NCBI RefSeq assembly: GCF_003857055.1
Contig: NZ_QGSZ01000190.1
Coordinates: 40,994 to 104,993, forward strand
DNA length: 64,000 nt
Reading direction: 5' to 3'
Source of the DNA: Micromonospora inaquosa
GTDB taxonomy: Bacteria; Actinomycetota; Actinomycetes; Mycobacteriales; Micromonosporaceae
Part shown: piece after piece, positions 33,795 through 41,929 of the stretch
How positions within the stretch are numbered: position 1 is the stretch's first letter
Layout: every line of letters starts with the position of its first letter
Translations under genes and position numbers: made by a program
The notes under the pieces: generated by a model
What the model saw: only the letters and a program-made list of their open reading frames with translations
Database searches by the model: none
What the model was told of the DNA's origin: nothing

Positions 33795-35847
33795 AGCCGC
33801 CGCCCGGCTGATCCTCGGGGCCACGGCTGCGGCCCAACGCGTCGACCATGCCCCACCGGCCAGGGATGTCCAGCAGCTCGACCCGGCCCATCCCCGGTGG
33901 CACGGCCGGGTCGATGATCAGGTGCTCGCCCTGCGGCTCCAACCCCAGCATCACCCGGAGCAGCAGCAGTGGGGTGCCGGTCGACCAGGCTTGCGGGCTG
34001 CACGCGGTCGGGTACTCCACCGGGTAGTCGGTGAGGTCACGGGCGTAGCCGGCGAAAGCCTCCGGCAGCCGCCCCTCGAAGTACCGGGACGCGGCCAGCA
34101 TCGTGTCGCAGAGCAACCCGGCCTCCTCCCGGAAGCCGTACCGCCACAACCCCCAGGCGATGATCGAGTTGTCGAACGGCCAGACCGTGCCCACGTGATA
34201 GCCGATCGGGTTGTACCGACCCTCGTCCGCGGCGAGCGTCCGCACCCCCCAGCCGGAGAACAGTCGTGGCCCGAGCAGGTGCTCGACCACCTTGCCGGCG
34301 CGCGACTCGTCCACGATGCCGCTCCACAGCAGGTGCCCGATGTTCGAGGTCAGCGCGTCCACCTGCCGGCCGTCGGCGTCCAGCGCGAGCGCGTAGTGCT
34401 CCCGCTCGGGGATCCAGAAGTCGCGGTCGAACCGCCGTTTCAGGTCGGCGGCCTCCCGCTCCAGCCTGTCGGCGAACTCCGGGTCGTTCCAGAACTTCCG
34501 GGCCAGCCGGGCGGCCCGGATCTTCGCGTCGTACGCGTAGCCCTGCAACTCACAGGTGGCCCGGGGGAAGCCGGGCAGCTGGCCGTCGGCGTACGAGATG
34601 GCGTCCCAGGAGTCCTTCCAACACTGGTTCTGCAGGCCGGTCTCGGGGTTGCGGGTCTGGTACCAGAGGTAGCCGGTGCCGAGCAGGTCACCGTAGGTGT
34701 CGATCCACTTCAACGCCGCGCGGACCTGCGATTCCAGCCGGCGGACGAGTGCGGCGTCACCGGTCCACAGTTCATACTCGTCGATCAGGATGATGAACAG
34801 GGGTGTCGCGTCGGCCGATCCGTAGTACGGCGAGTGGGGCTGCTCCTCGAAGCCGGCGGTCTCGCCGTACCGCAGCTCGTGCAGGATCTTGCCGGGTTCC
34901 TCGTCCCGGAAGTCGTCCACCCGGTGACCCTGTAGCCCGGCCAGCATCAGGATGGTCGGCGGGACCAGCTCCGGCAGGAAAGGCAGCACCTGCAACGAGG
35001 TGATGATGCTGTCCCGGCCGAACAGGGTCATGAACCAGGGCAGCCCCGCGGCGATCAGCCGCACGCCCAGGGCGATCGATTCGTAGCGCAGTGCGGCCAG
35101 ATCGTTGAGGCTGCGCCGGTACGCCCCGGCCAGCGGCTCGCAGTCGCAGCCGAGCTTCGGCGCCCGGTCGATCAGCTCCTGCTGCTCGGACCGGATGGCG
35201 TCGGCGCTGCGGCTGCCGCCGTACGGGAGGGTGGCCCGGATGTCCTCGCTGCGGGCCCCGTAGACGATGCTGGACACGTGCAGCCGGGTGGCCCACCTGC
35301 CGTTGCGGGCTATCCGGATCCGGAAGGTCATCCCGGTGTCGTCGACAATTGCCGGCTCGGTGGTGTTGACCACCATCTCCCGGTGGAACGCCTCCCGCCG
35401 GTAGGCCGCCCGCAGCTCGTTCTCGGCGACCGTGACGGTGGTCCGGCCCCGCTTCCGCCGAGCATTCTTGATCTCGAACAGGTCGGCGAAGTCTGCCCCG
35501 ATCTCGATTCGGAGGGTGCACTCGACCTCCGCGCCGAGGTGGTTCAGCACGGTCAGCTCCTCCTCGAAGCTGCCCACTATCGCCCGGCTGCGGATCACCG
35601 ACGCCTTCGCGTCCAGGTAGTGCGTGGGTTCCCCGGGGGCGAGGAAGAACGTGGTGCGGTACGACTCGGCATCGTCGACGGAGAGGGCGTGCAGCCGTTG
35701 GCCGTCCAGGGTGAGCACCCAGGTGGACAGGAAGCGGGTGTCGAACGAGAACAGCCCGGTAGGGAAGTCGTAGGACGGCTCGATGTCCCCACGCCGGTCG
35801 CTGACCAGGAAGGTGTTGCCGTCCAGAATGCTGACGAGGTCCCTCAT
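33793..35847 (-). CDS. Amylo-alpha-1,6-glucosidase / glycogen-debranching-type glycosidase
   Basis: A 684-residue cytosolic protein. The N-terminal domain (residues 1-215) is the debranching-enzyme N-terminal beta sandwich (FLVSDRRGDIEPSYDFPTGL, FSFDTRFLSTWVLTLDG). The C-terminal two-thirds is an (alpha/alpha)6 barrel with AAGLPWFMTLFGRDSIITSL, QCWKDSWDAI and NPIGYHVGTVWPFDNSIIAW. It probably trims alpha-1,6 branches of glycogen or a related glucan. It overlaps the downstream stop of the SCP2-like gene (ATGA), so the two are coupled. Confidence 0.88.
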   Translation of the reverse strand: MRDLVSILDGNTFLVSDRRGDIEPSYDFPTGLFSFDTRFLSTWVLTLDGQRLHALSVDDAESYRTTFFLAPGEPTHYLDAKASVIRSRAIVGSFEEELTVLNHLGAEVECTLRIEIGADFADLFEIKNARRKRGRTTVTVAENELRAAYRREAFHREMVVNTTEPAIVDDTGMTFRIRIARNGRWATRLHVSSIVYGARSEDIRATLPYGGSRSADAIRSEQQELIDRAPKLGCDCEPLAGAYRRSLNDLAALRYESIALGVRLIAAGLPWFMTLFGRDSIITSLQVLPFLPELVPPTILMLAGLQGHRVDDFRDEEPGKILHELRYGETAGFEEQPHSPYYGSADATPLFIILIDEYELWTGDAALVRRLESQVRAALKWIDTYGDLLGTGYLWYQTRNPETGLQNQCWKDSWDAISYADGQLPGFPRATCELQGYAYDAKIRAARLARKFWNDPEFADRLEREAADLKRRFDRDFWIPEREHYALALDADGRQVDALTSNIGHLLWSGIVDESRAGKVVEHLLGPRLFSGWGVRTLAADEGRYNPIGYHVGTVWPFDNSIIAWGLWRYGFREEAGLLCDTMLAASRYFEGRLPEAFAGYARDLTDYPVEYPTACSPQAWSTGTPLLLLRVMLGLEPQGEHLIIDPAVPPGMGRVELLDIPGRWGMVDALGRSRGPEDQPGGG

Positions 35848-36224
35848 CGCAGTCGCCCGGCTGCTCGACGGGCCGTCTCGCGGGGGTCACGGGTGCCGGG
35901 CGGGTCCGGAAAGAACCGCCGGAAGGCGAGGAAGAGCACCACGTTTCCGCTGAACGTGCTCTCGTTGCGCAGCACCGCCGCGACCCCTTGGGCCTCGCCG
36001 GTGATCAGCCGGTCGAAGAGGGCGGCGCTGCTGTACCAGATGGCGTCGGCCGGGCCGCGCTCGCGGCTGACCCGCACCGACCCGGGTCGCATCCGGACCA
36101 GCCAGTGTTCGGTCCGGTGGTCGTCGCCGAGGTCGATCTGGAGGGTGCCGTCGGCCAGGCCACCCAGGACCTCCGGGGCGCGGGACGGCAGTGCTTCGAA
36201 GAACCTCTCCGCCGCCTCGGTCAC
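35844..36224 (-). CDS. SCP2-like sterol-carrier-domain protein
   Basis: A 126-residue protein starting with GTG (TEAAERFFEALPSRAPEVLG). The pattern GTLQIDLGDDHRTEHWLVRM, followed by SVRVSRERGPADAIWYSSAA and LFDRLITGEAQGVAAVLRNE, fits the SCP-2 lipid-binding fold. Ligand and function are unknown. Its stop overlaps the glycosidase start by 4 nt; whether the two act together is unclear. Confidence 0.78.
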   Translation of the reverse strand: MTEAAERFFEALPSRAPEVLGGLADGTLQIDLGDDHRTEHWLVRMRPGSVRVSRERGPADAIWYSSAALFDRLITGEAQGVAAVLRNESTFSGNVVLFLAFRRFFPDPPGTRDPRETARRAAGRLR

Positions 36225-36303
36225 ACCCGAATCGTAGGCAGTCGTCCGAGATGTCGGGTCGGTATCGACACCTCGCTCGGATCGACCCACCGCCGCCGTG
36301 CGG

Positions 36304-36666
36304 TCAGTAGACGAGCGCCTGCGCGCCCTCGGCCAACGCCTCCTCGACGAAGACCGCGGCACCGGCGATCCGGACCCCGGGGAGTACGTCGTCCGGGCCG
36401 ATCTCCCGTCGGGCCGCGCACTGCGTGCAGGCGGTCACCCGGCCACTGGTCAGGATCACGTGCAACAACTCGGCCAACGGTGCGGAGTGCGGCAGGTCGA
36501 ACTGCTGGGCGCGACCCGGCAGGGCGAACCAGGTCGACTCACCGGTCAGCCAGAGCGAGACGTCCACCCCGGCCGCCACCGCCGTCGCGGCGACGGTGAA
36601 TGCCTGCGCGCACCGCTCCGGGGCGTCCGCCCCAGCGGTGACCTTGACGACGAGAGTGCGGGCCAT
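36304..36666 (-). CDS. DsrE-family protein
   Basis: A 120-residue protein (MARTLVVKVTAGADAPERCA...) of the DsrE/YchN Rossmann-like family. VAAGVDVSLWLTGESTW and TACTQCAARREIGPDDVLPG, with a CxxC, fit small peroxiredoxin-like or sulfur-relay proteins. Its catalytic role is unverified. It is transcribed divergently from the small membrane gene at 36691. Confidence 0.8.
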   Translation of the reverse strand: MARTLVVKVTAGADAPERCAQAFTVAATAVAAGVDVSLWLTGESTWFALPGRAQQFDLPHSAPLAELLHVILTSGRVTACTQCAARREIGPDDVLPGVRIAGAAVFVEEALAEGAQALVY

Positions 36667-36690
36667 GTGGCCCAGCATAGGATGGCCGGG

Positions 36691-36795
36691 ATGGTTACCG
36701 AGATCGGGTTTGTCAGCCTGCTGGTCGCTGGCCTGGGCGGGCTCGCCGGTGGCCTCGTCTACCTTGCCGTAAGGATTTCGAGAGGACGCTGGTGA
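36691..36795 (+). CDS. 34-residue single-pass membrane miniprotein
   Basis: A short frame starting MVTEIGFVSLLVAGLGG, with a glycine-rich transmembrane helix and a basic end (RISRGRW). Its TGA (36793-36795) overlaps the GTG of the nitrobindin-like gene by 4 nt (GTGA), which suggests real translation and coupling. An ATG at 36682 would add three residues. The longer frame in which it lies is antisense to the DsrE gene upstream. Function unknown. Confidence 0.6.
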   Translation: MVTEIGFVSLLVAGLGGLAGGLVYLAVRISRGRW

Positions 36796-37388
36796 CGCCT
36801 GTGAGCGAGAACCCGCTGCAGCCGCCGTGGCTGAACGCGCCGCCGGTCGAGGAGTACCCGTTCGAGGAGAGCCACGACCTGCGGGTCGGGCCGAAGCTGC
36901 ACCCCGCGCTGGATGCCCTGTTGCCGTACATCGGTCTGTGGCGTGGTCGGGGCAAGGGCGGCTTCCCCACCATCGAGGATTTCGACTACGCGCAGGAGAT
37001 CCGGATCAGCCACGACGGCCGGCCGTTCCTGCATTACGAGTCGCGTGCCTGGATCCTCGACGAGCAGAGCAAGCCGGTCCGTCCGGCCGGTCGCGAGGTC
37101 GGCTGGTGGCGGCCGGTGCTGGTCGATGGGCGGGCGACCGACGAGTTGGAGGCGCTGCTGACCACCCCGTCCGGGGTGATGGAGCTGCACCTGGGCAAGC
37201 GCACCGGCACGCAGGTCGAGTTCGCCACCGACGTGGTGATCCGGACTCCGACCGCCAAGGAGGTCACCGGTGGGCACCGGCTCTTCGGCATCGTCGAGGG
37301 TGCGCTGCTCTACGCCCAGGAGATGGCCGCCATGGGGCACGGGCTCAGCCCGCACCTCTCGGCCCGGCTGGTCCGGGTCGGGGGCTGA
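36792..37388 (+). CDS. Nitrobindin-like heme-binding beta-barrel protein
   Basis: A 198-residue FABP-like (DUF1794/THAP4-type) protein. The signature IGLWRGRGKGGFPTIEDFDY starts the barrel, followed by GRPFLHYESRAWIL, VGWWRPVLVDGRATDELEAL, and a C-terminal EMAAMGHGLSPHLSARLVRV with the likely heme-ligand histidine. Members bind ferric heme and react with NO or peroxynitrite. The start is GTG at 36792, overlapping the miniprotein stop. Confidence 0.88.
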   Translation: MTPVSENPLQPPWLNAPPVEEYPFEESHDLRVGPKLHPALDALLPYIGLWRGRGKGGFPTIEDFDYAQEIRISHDGRPFLHYESRAWILDEQSKPVRPAGREVGWWRPVLVDGRATDELEALLTTPSGVMELHLGKRTGTQVEFATDVVIRTPTAKEVTGGHRLFGIVEGALLYAQEMAAMGHGLSPHLSARLVRVGG

Positions 37389-37405
37389 CCTCGACGGGCG
37401 GCTGA

Positions 37406-38284
37406 CTAGCCGGGGAAACCCAGCAGGGCTTGCAGGGCGGGGGTGCGCGGGCAGTGGTCCCGGCGCACCCCGTCCAGCATCCGGACCTCGACGAGCCCGC
37501 GTACCGAGGAGCTGAACCAGACCCCGTCGGCGTCGTGCAGCTCGGCGGGCGTGACCATCCGTTCGGCGGCGCTCAGGCCGAGCTCGTGGGCGTGGGCGAG
37601 CAGCCAGGCCACTGTCGTGCCGGGCAGGATGCCGGTGCTGGCGGCCGGCACGGTGCAGAGGGTGTCTCCGGTGAGCCACACCACGTTCGCGATCGGCCCC
37701 TCCAGGGCGTACCCGTCCGAGGAGACCCAGAGCACGTCGTCCACCCCGGCCCGGTGGGCCCAGCGGCGGGCGGCGCTGTTGACCGCGTACGAGGTGGATT
37801 TGATGCCGGCGGGCAACCAGTCGAGCCCGGTCCGCGCGTCGGCGGGCACCCCCAGCGGCAGGATCGCCACGGTGATCCCGGTGCGGCGGGCAGCCCGCGA
37901 CGACGCGGGCACCTCGGTCAGTGTGGCGTAGACCGTAGGCGGGCCGCCGGCCTCGGAACCTCGGGTGCAGACCAGCCGTAGCGCGCCCTCCACCTCTGCC
38001 GACCAGCCCGCGCGCGCCGTGTCGAGGAGGTCGATCAGCGCGTCGGTGGGAGGCAGGTCCAGGTCGACGGCGGCCGCCGCCGTGGCCATGCGGGCCAGGT
38101 GCTCGTCGCGCAGCCACGGCCGGCCCTCGCGCAGATGCATGGACTCGAAGAGCCCGTCGCCGCGCAGGACGCCCAGGTCGTCGCCGCGGAGCACGGGCTC
38201 GTCGGCCGCGATGAGCCCCCGCCCCAGCACGGCGATCCGTGTGCCCGGAGAAGCCGGGGCATTGCCGGCGGACGACGTCACCAT
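37406..38284 (-). CDS. Class IV aminotransferase, aminodeoxychorismate-lyase-like
   Basis: A 292-residue fold-type IV PLP enzyme. RGDGLFESMHLREGRPWLRD is the N-terminal motif, the PLP lysine lies in LPAGIKSTSYAVNSAARRWA, and DVLWVSSDGYALEGPIANVV is the conserved C-terminal loop. It is closest in appearance to PabC (4-amino-4-deoxychorismate lyase, folate synthesis), but branched-chain or D-amino-acid aminotransferases share these motifs. It is divergent from the Fur-family gene, with a YgfZ folate-binding gene next along. Confidence 0.82.
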   Translation of the reverse strand: MVTSSAGNAPASPGTRIAVLGRGLIAADEPVLRGDDLGVLRGDGLFESMHLREGRPWLRDEHLARMATAAAAVDLDLPPTDALIDLLDTARAGWSAEVEGALRLVCTRGSEAGGPPTVYATLTEVPASSRAARRTGITVAILPLGVPADARTGLDWLPAGIKSTSYAVNSAARRWAHRAGVDDVLWVSSDGYALEGPIANVVWLTGDTLCTVPAASTGILPGTTVAWLLAHAHELGLSAAERMVTPAELHDADGVWFSSSVRGLVEVRMLDGVRRDHCPRTPALQALLGFPG

Positions 38285-38353
38285 GACCGCCGAGCGTAGC
38301 GGCGACCGGTCGCTCGCACGGGGTCGGTGCGAATGCCGAACTATGATCGGACC

Positions 38354-38782
38354 GTGTCCGAATCCTCCCTCGCGGAAATGCTGCGGGCCCGTGGGCTGCG
38401 GCTGACGGCCCAGCGGCAGCTTGTCCTCCAGGCGGTGCTCGATTTGGGCCACGCCACACCGGAGCAGGTGCACACCGCGGTCCGGGAGGTCGCCGCCGGC
38501 GTCAACATCACCACCATCTACCGCACGCTTGAGCTGCTGGAACGGCTCGGTCTGGTCACCCACACGCACCTGTCGCACGGTTCACCGACCTATCACGCCG
38601 CCGGTGAACACCAACACGTCCATCTGGTCTGCCGGGAGTGTGGCGCGATCGACGAAATCGATCCGGAGCTGCTCCGCCCCCTCGCCGACCAGTTGGCCGC
38701 GCAGCGCGGGTTCCGGGTGGACATCGGGCACGTGTCACTCTTCGGCGTCTGCGTACGCTGCGAGAACGGGGACGAAAAATGA
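38354..38782 (+). CDS. Fur-family metalloregulator
   Basis: A 142-residue Fur/Zur-type repressor: RGLRLTAQRQLVLQAVLDLG, NITTIYRTLELLERLGLVTH (recognition helix), then HQHVHLVCRECGAIDEID with metal histidines and a CxxC, and a second CxxC (CVRC) near the end. The subfamily metal (iron, zinc or manganese) cannot be told. GTG 38354 lies 5 nt after a TATGAT -10 box (38343-38348), indicating a leaderless mRNA; ATG 38333 would be inside the promoter. It overlaps the YgfZ gene by 4 nt. Confidence 0.88.
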   Translation: MSESSLAEMLRARGLRLTAQRQLVLQAVLDLGHATPEQVHTAVREVAAGVNITTIYRTLELLERLGLVTHTHLSHGSPTYHAAGEHQHVHLVCRECGAIDEIDPELLRPLADQLAAQRGFRVDIGHVSLFGVCVRCENGDEK

Positions 38783-39891
38783 TCGACATCGCGGGTGCGG
38801 TGGCCGTCGAGAGCATCGACGAGGCCAGCCGCGACCAGCCGGATCCGGCGCACGTCGCGGCCGGCGTGCGGGGGGTGGCCGCGCACTACGGCGACCCGCT
38901 TCGTGAGCAGCGCACCCTCGACACGGAGGTCGGTCTGGTCGACCGGTCGCATCGAGGGGTCATCGCGGTGCCCGGGGAGGACCGGGCCGGCTGGCTGCAC
39001 ACGATCACCTCGCAGCACCTGAACACCCTCTCCGCAGGCGAGGGCACCGAGTTGCTGGTGCTGTCGCCGCACGGCCACGTCGAGCAGCACGCCATGGTCG
39101 CCGAGGACGGCGAGACCGCCTGGCTGGACACCGAGCCCGGTGCTACCCAGGGGCTGCTGACCTACCTGGAGAAGATGCGGTTCTTCAGCAAGGTCGAACC
39201 ACGCGACGCGACGGCCGAACGGGCGCTGTTGTCGCTGGTCGGGCCGGGGGCCATGGAGGCGCTCGGTACGCTCGGCGTGACCGGGCTGGCCGCACCGGAC
39301 GTGGTCGCGGTGCCCGGTCCGAAGTTCGCGCACGGTGCCGTGCCACAGCGGGCGAGCGTTCAGTACGACGTGAAACCGCTGCCGATCGGCGGCTGGGCCC
39401 GACGTGGCCTGCTCGGGGTGGACCTACTGGTGCCCCGGTCGGCGATGGACCAGGTGGTGGCGGAGTTGCGCGGTGCCGGCGTGCCGGTGGCGGGGCTCTG
39501 GGCGTACGAGGCGATCCGGGTGGCCGCCCGGCAGCCTCGGGTCGGGGTGGACACCGACCACCGGACCATTCCGGCCGAGGTCGATCTGATCGCCCCGGCG
39601 GTGCATCTGGACAAGGGTTGCTACCGGGGCCAGGAGACGGTGGCGCGGGTGCACAACATGGGCCGGCCGCCGCGTCGGCTCGTACTGCTGCACCTGGACG
39701 GGGTGACCACCGATCAGCCGCCGGTGGCCGGTACGCCGGTGACCCTCGATGGCCGGGCGGTCGGCTTCGTCGGCACCGCCGTGCTGCACCACGAGCTGGG
39801 TCAGGTCGCCCTCGCGGTGCTGAAGCGGAACGTCCCGGACGACGCCGCGTTGCTGATCGGCGAGACAGCGGCGGCGATCGACCCGTCCTGA
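38779..39891 (+). CDS. ygfZ: Folate-binding YgfZ/GcvT-like protein
   Basis: A 370-residue protein of the glycine-cleavage T-protein fold with the diagnostic KGCYRGQETVARVHNMG motif and VDRSHRGVIAVPGEDRAGWL. YgfZ proteins bind folate and help assemble or repair iron-sulfur enzymes. The ATG overlaps the Fur-family stop (ATGA, 38779-38782), tying it to metal-responsive control. Confidence 0.92.
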   Translation: MIDIAGAVAVESIDEASRDQPDPAHVAAGVRGVAAHYGDPLREQRTLDTEVGLVDRSHRGVIAVPGEDRAGWLHTITSQHLNTLSAGEGTELLVLSPHGHVEQHAMVAEDGETAWLDTEPGATQGLLTYLEKMRFFSKVEPRDATAERALLSLVGPGAMEALGTLGVTGLAAPDVVAVPGPKFAHGAVPQRASVQYDVKPLPIGGWARRGLLGVDLLVPRSAMDQVVAELRGAGVPVAGLWAYEAIRVAARQPRVGVDTDHRTIPAEVDLIAPAVHLDKGCYRGQETVARVHNMGRPPRRLVLLHLDGVTTDQPPVAGTPVTLDGRAVGFVGTAVLHHELGQVALAVLKRNVPDDAALLIGETAAAIDPS

Positions 39892-39914
39892 GCGGGCCGT
39901 CTAGGATCGCCGGC

Positions 39915-40742
39915 ATGACGACAGGGACGTTGATCACGGTGGCCCCGACCGGCGCTGAGTCGGCCAAGGCGGAGGTGCCGGCGCTGCCGGTGACCCTCGA
40001 CGAGTTGCTGCTCACCGCCAAGGAGTGCGAGGCGCTCGGCGCCGCCGTGATCCACGTCCACATCCGCGACGACGAGGCCCGGCCGACGCTCGACCCGGTG
40101 CGGCTGGCCGACACGGTGGCGGCGCTGCGGGAGAGCACCGATCTGATCGTGCAGCTCTCGTCCGGCGGCGCGGTGACCGACCCGGAGGCCGCCCGGCTCG
40201 CCGTCCTCGATGCCCGTCCGGACATGGCCTCCTGCACCATGGGCACTGTCAACTTCGGCGACGACGTCTTCCTCAACCGCTGGGAGTTCATCGTCGACCT
40301 GCACACCCGGATGCAGGAACGCGGGATCGTGCCGGAGTACGAGATCTTCGACCTGGGCCACCTGTCCGCGTTGCAGCGGTTGCTCGGCAAGTACGGGCTG
40401 CCGGCTGGCGGGCACGTGCACGTCGACTTCGTGATGGGCGTGCCGGGCGGCATGCCGGGCACCACGGAAACCCTGGTCGCCGCCCACCGGATGCTGCGGG
40501 ACCTGCCCGAGGGCACCACCTTCTCGGCCACCGGCGTCGGTCGGAGCACTCTTCCGGTGCTGTTGGCCTCGCTGTCGGCGGGCGGGCACCTGCGGGTCGG
40601 CATGGAGGACACCGTGACGTACGCGAAGGGCCGCCCGGTGGAGTCCAACATGCAGTTGGTCGCCCGCGCGGTGGGTTTCGCCCAGCTCGCCCAGCGCCCG
40701 CCGCTGACCACCACCGAGGCCCGCGAGCTGCTCGGGCTGTAA
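39915..40742 (+). CDS. BKACE-family (DUF849) beta-keto acid cleavage enzyme
   Basis: A 275-residue TIM-barrel protein. AAVIHVHIRDDEARPTLDP provides the metal-binding HxH, followed by DLIVQLSSGGAV, CTMGTVNFGDDVFLN and VHVDFVMGVPGGMPGTTET. BKACE enzymes condense a beta-keto acid with acetyl-CoA to give acetoacetate and a CoA ester (as in lysine fermentation), but substrates vary widely. The substrate here cannot be told. It follows ygfZ by 23 nt and precedes asparaginase. Confidence 0.87.
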   Translation: MTTGTLITVAPTGAESAKAEVPALPVTLDELLLTAKECEALGAAVIHVHIRDDEARPTLDPVRLADTVAALRESTDLIVQLSSGGAVTDPEAARLAVLDARPDMASCTMGTVNFGDDVFLNRWEFIVDLHTRMQERGIVPEYEIFDLGHLSALQRLLGKYGLPAGGHVHVDFVMGVPGGMPGTTETLVAAHRMLRDLPEGTTFSATGVGRSTLPVLLASLSAGGHLRVGMEDTVTYAKGRPVESNMQLVARAVGFAQLAQRPPLTTTEARELLGL

Positions 40743-40836
40743 GGCCGGGTCTGTCCCGCGCTCCTGTCACCCGGGCGATGGATCTCCTGGTCACCCCGGT
40801 GCCGGGCACCCCCGGACCGTCGGTACCGTCCAGCGC

Positions 40837-41796
40837 GTGACGAAGACGTACGAGGGCGGCGCGCCGCTCGCCGAGGTGGTCCGGTCCGGGTTCGTGGAGG
40901 GTGCGCACCGCGGTTCGGTGGTGGTGCTGGACTCCGACGGTGTCGCGGTGGCGTCCGCCGGGGACGTGGCCTCGCCGATCTTTCCCCGCTCGGCCAGCAA
41001 GCCGATGCAGGCGATCGGGATGCTCCGGGCGGGCCTGGCGCTGACCGACCCGGCCGACGTGGCGCTGGTCTCGGCGAGTCACGCCGGTGAGGAGTTCCAC
41101 CTGGCCCGGGTCGGTGCCCTGCTGGAGCGCGCCGGGCTGGACGCGTCGGCGCTGCACTGCCCGCCTGACCTGCCGGTGGGCGCTGCGGCCCGGGAGGCGG
41201 TGCTGCGTGCCGGTGGCGGTCCGAGCCGGGTGCAGATGAACTGCTCCGGCAAGCACAGCGGAATGCTGCTGACCTGCGAAGCCGCCGGTTGGCCACGGGA
41301 GGGTTACTGGCGGCCGGAGCACCCGCTGCAGCAGCGGTTGCGGGCCGCCATCGAGGAGTTCACCGGCGAGCAGGCGGCCGCGGTGGGGGTCGACGGCTGT
41401 GGTGCCCCGGTGCTCGCGGTGTCGCTGACCGGCCTGGCCGGGGCGTACCTCCGGTTGGTTGACGCCGAGCCCGGCTCGGTGCCGCGCAGGGTGGCCGACG
41501 CGATGCGGGCGTACCCGGAGATCGTGGGTGGCACCCAGGCCGACGACACCCGGCTGATGCGTGGTGTTCCTGGGTTGCTGGCCAAGGTCGGTGCCGAGGG
41601 TGTGATCGCCGTGGCGCTGCCGGGTGTCGGCGCTGTCGCGCTGAAGATCGACGACGGCGCCGACCGGGCGCGGATGCCGGTACTGGTCTCCGCGCTGCGT
41701 CGGCTCGGCGTGGACGCCCCGGTGCTGGCCGAGTACGAAGAGGTGCCGCTCTTCGGCGGCGGGTTGCCGGTCGGGGCGGTCCGCCCCCTCTGGTGA
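40837..41796 (+). CDS. Rhizobial-type L-asparaginase
   Basis: A 319-residue protein of the AnsA-II (Rhizobium etli thermolabile) asparaginase family, unrelated to E. coli AnsB. Motifs are PIFPRSASKPMQAIGML, ALVSASHAGEEFHLARV, QMNCSGKHSGMLLTCEAAGW and VGVDGCGAPVLAVSL. The serine-lysine pairs in SASK and CSGKH are the active-site residues of this family. It hydrolyses asparagine to aspartate and ammonia. The start is GTG at 40837. A distinctive hairpin follows at 41855. Confidence 0.9.
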   Translation: MTKTYEGGAPLAEVVRSGFVEGAHRGSVVVLDSDGVAVASAGDVASPIFPRSASKPMQAIGMLRAGLALTDPADVALVSASHAGEEFHLARVGALLERAGLDASALHCPPDLPVGAAAREAVLRAGGGPSRVQMNCSGKHSGMLLTCEAAGWPREGYWRPEHPLQQRLRAAIEEFTGEQAAAVGVDGCGAPVLAVSLTGLAGAYLRLVDAEPGSVPRRVADAMRAYPEIVGGTQADDTRLMRGVPGLLAKVGAEGVIAVALPGVGAVALKIDDGADRARMPVLVSALRRLGVDAPVLAEYEEVPLFGGGLPVGAVRPLW

Positions 41797-41854
41797 TGCC
41801 ACCGGCCCGCCGGTCTTCGGTGCGGCGGCCCTACTCGGCGGCCGACGTCTGATC

Positions 41855-41902
41855 GAGCGCTATACCTCACGGGTGTGAATATGACTGTGAGGTATAGCGC
41901 TC
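41855..41902. terminator. 16-bp inverted repeat between convergent genes
   Basis: GAGCGCTATACCTCAC (41855-41870) and its exact complement (41887-41902) flank a 16-nt loop. It separates asparaginase from a leftward hydrolase. The stem ends GAGCGCTATAC/GTATAGCGCTC differ by one base pair from the hairpin at 350-397. This suggests a repeated terminator-like element. Confidence 0.75.
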
Positions 41903-41929
41903 GTCGCGGCGTCAGCCCCGTCGCGCGGG

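Noticed and set aside
36298..36690. Upstream part of the long rightward frame that ends with the miniprotein
   Set aside because: It is antisense to the DsrE gene; only the last 34 codons, with a membrane helix and GTGA overlap, are supported.
39185..41296. 703-codon leftward open frame
   Set aside because: Arg/Pro/Ser-rich antisense of ygfZ, BKACE and asparaginase, all of which have clear motifs on the other strand.
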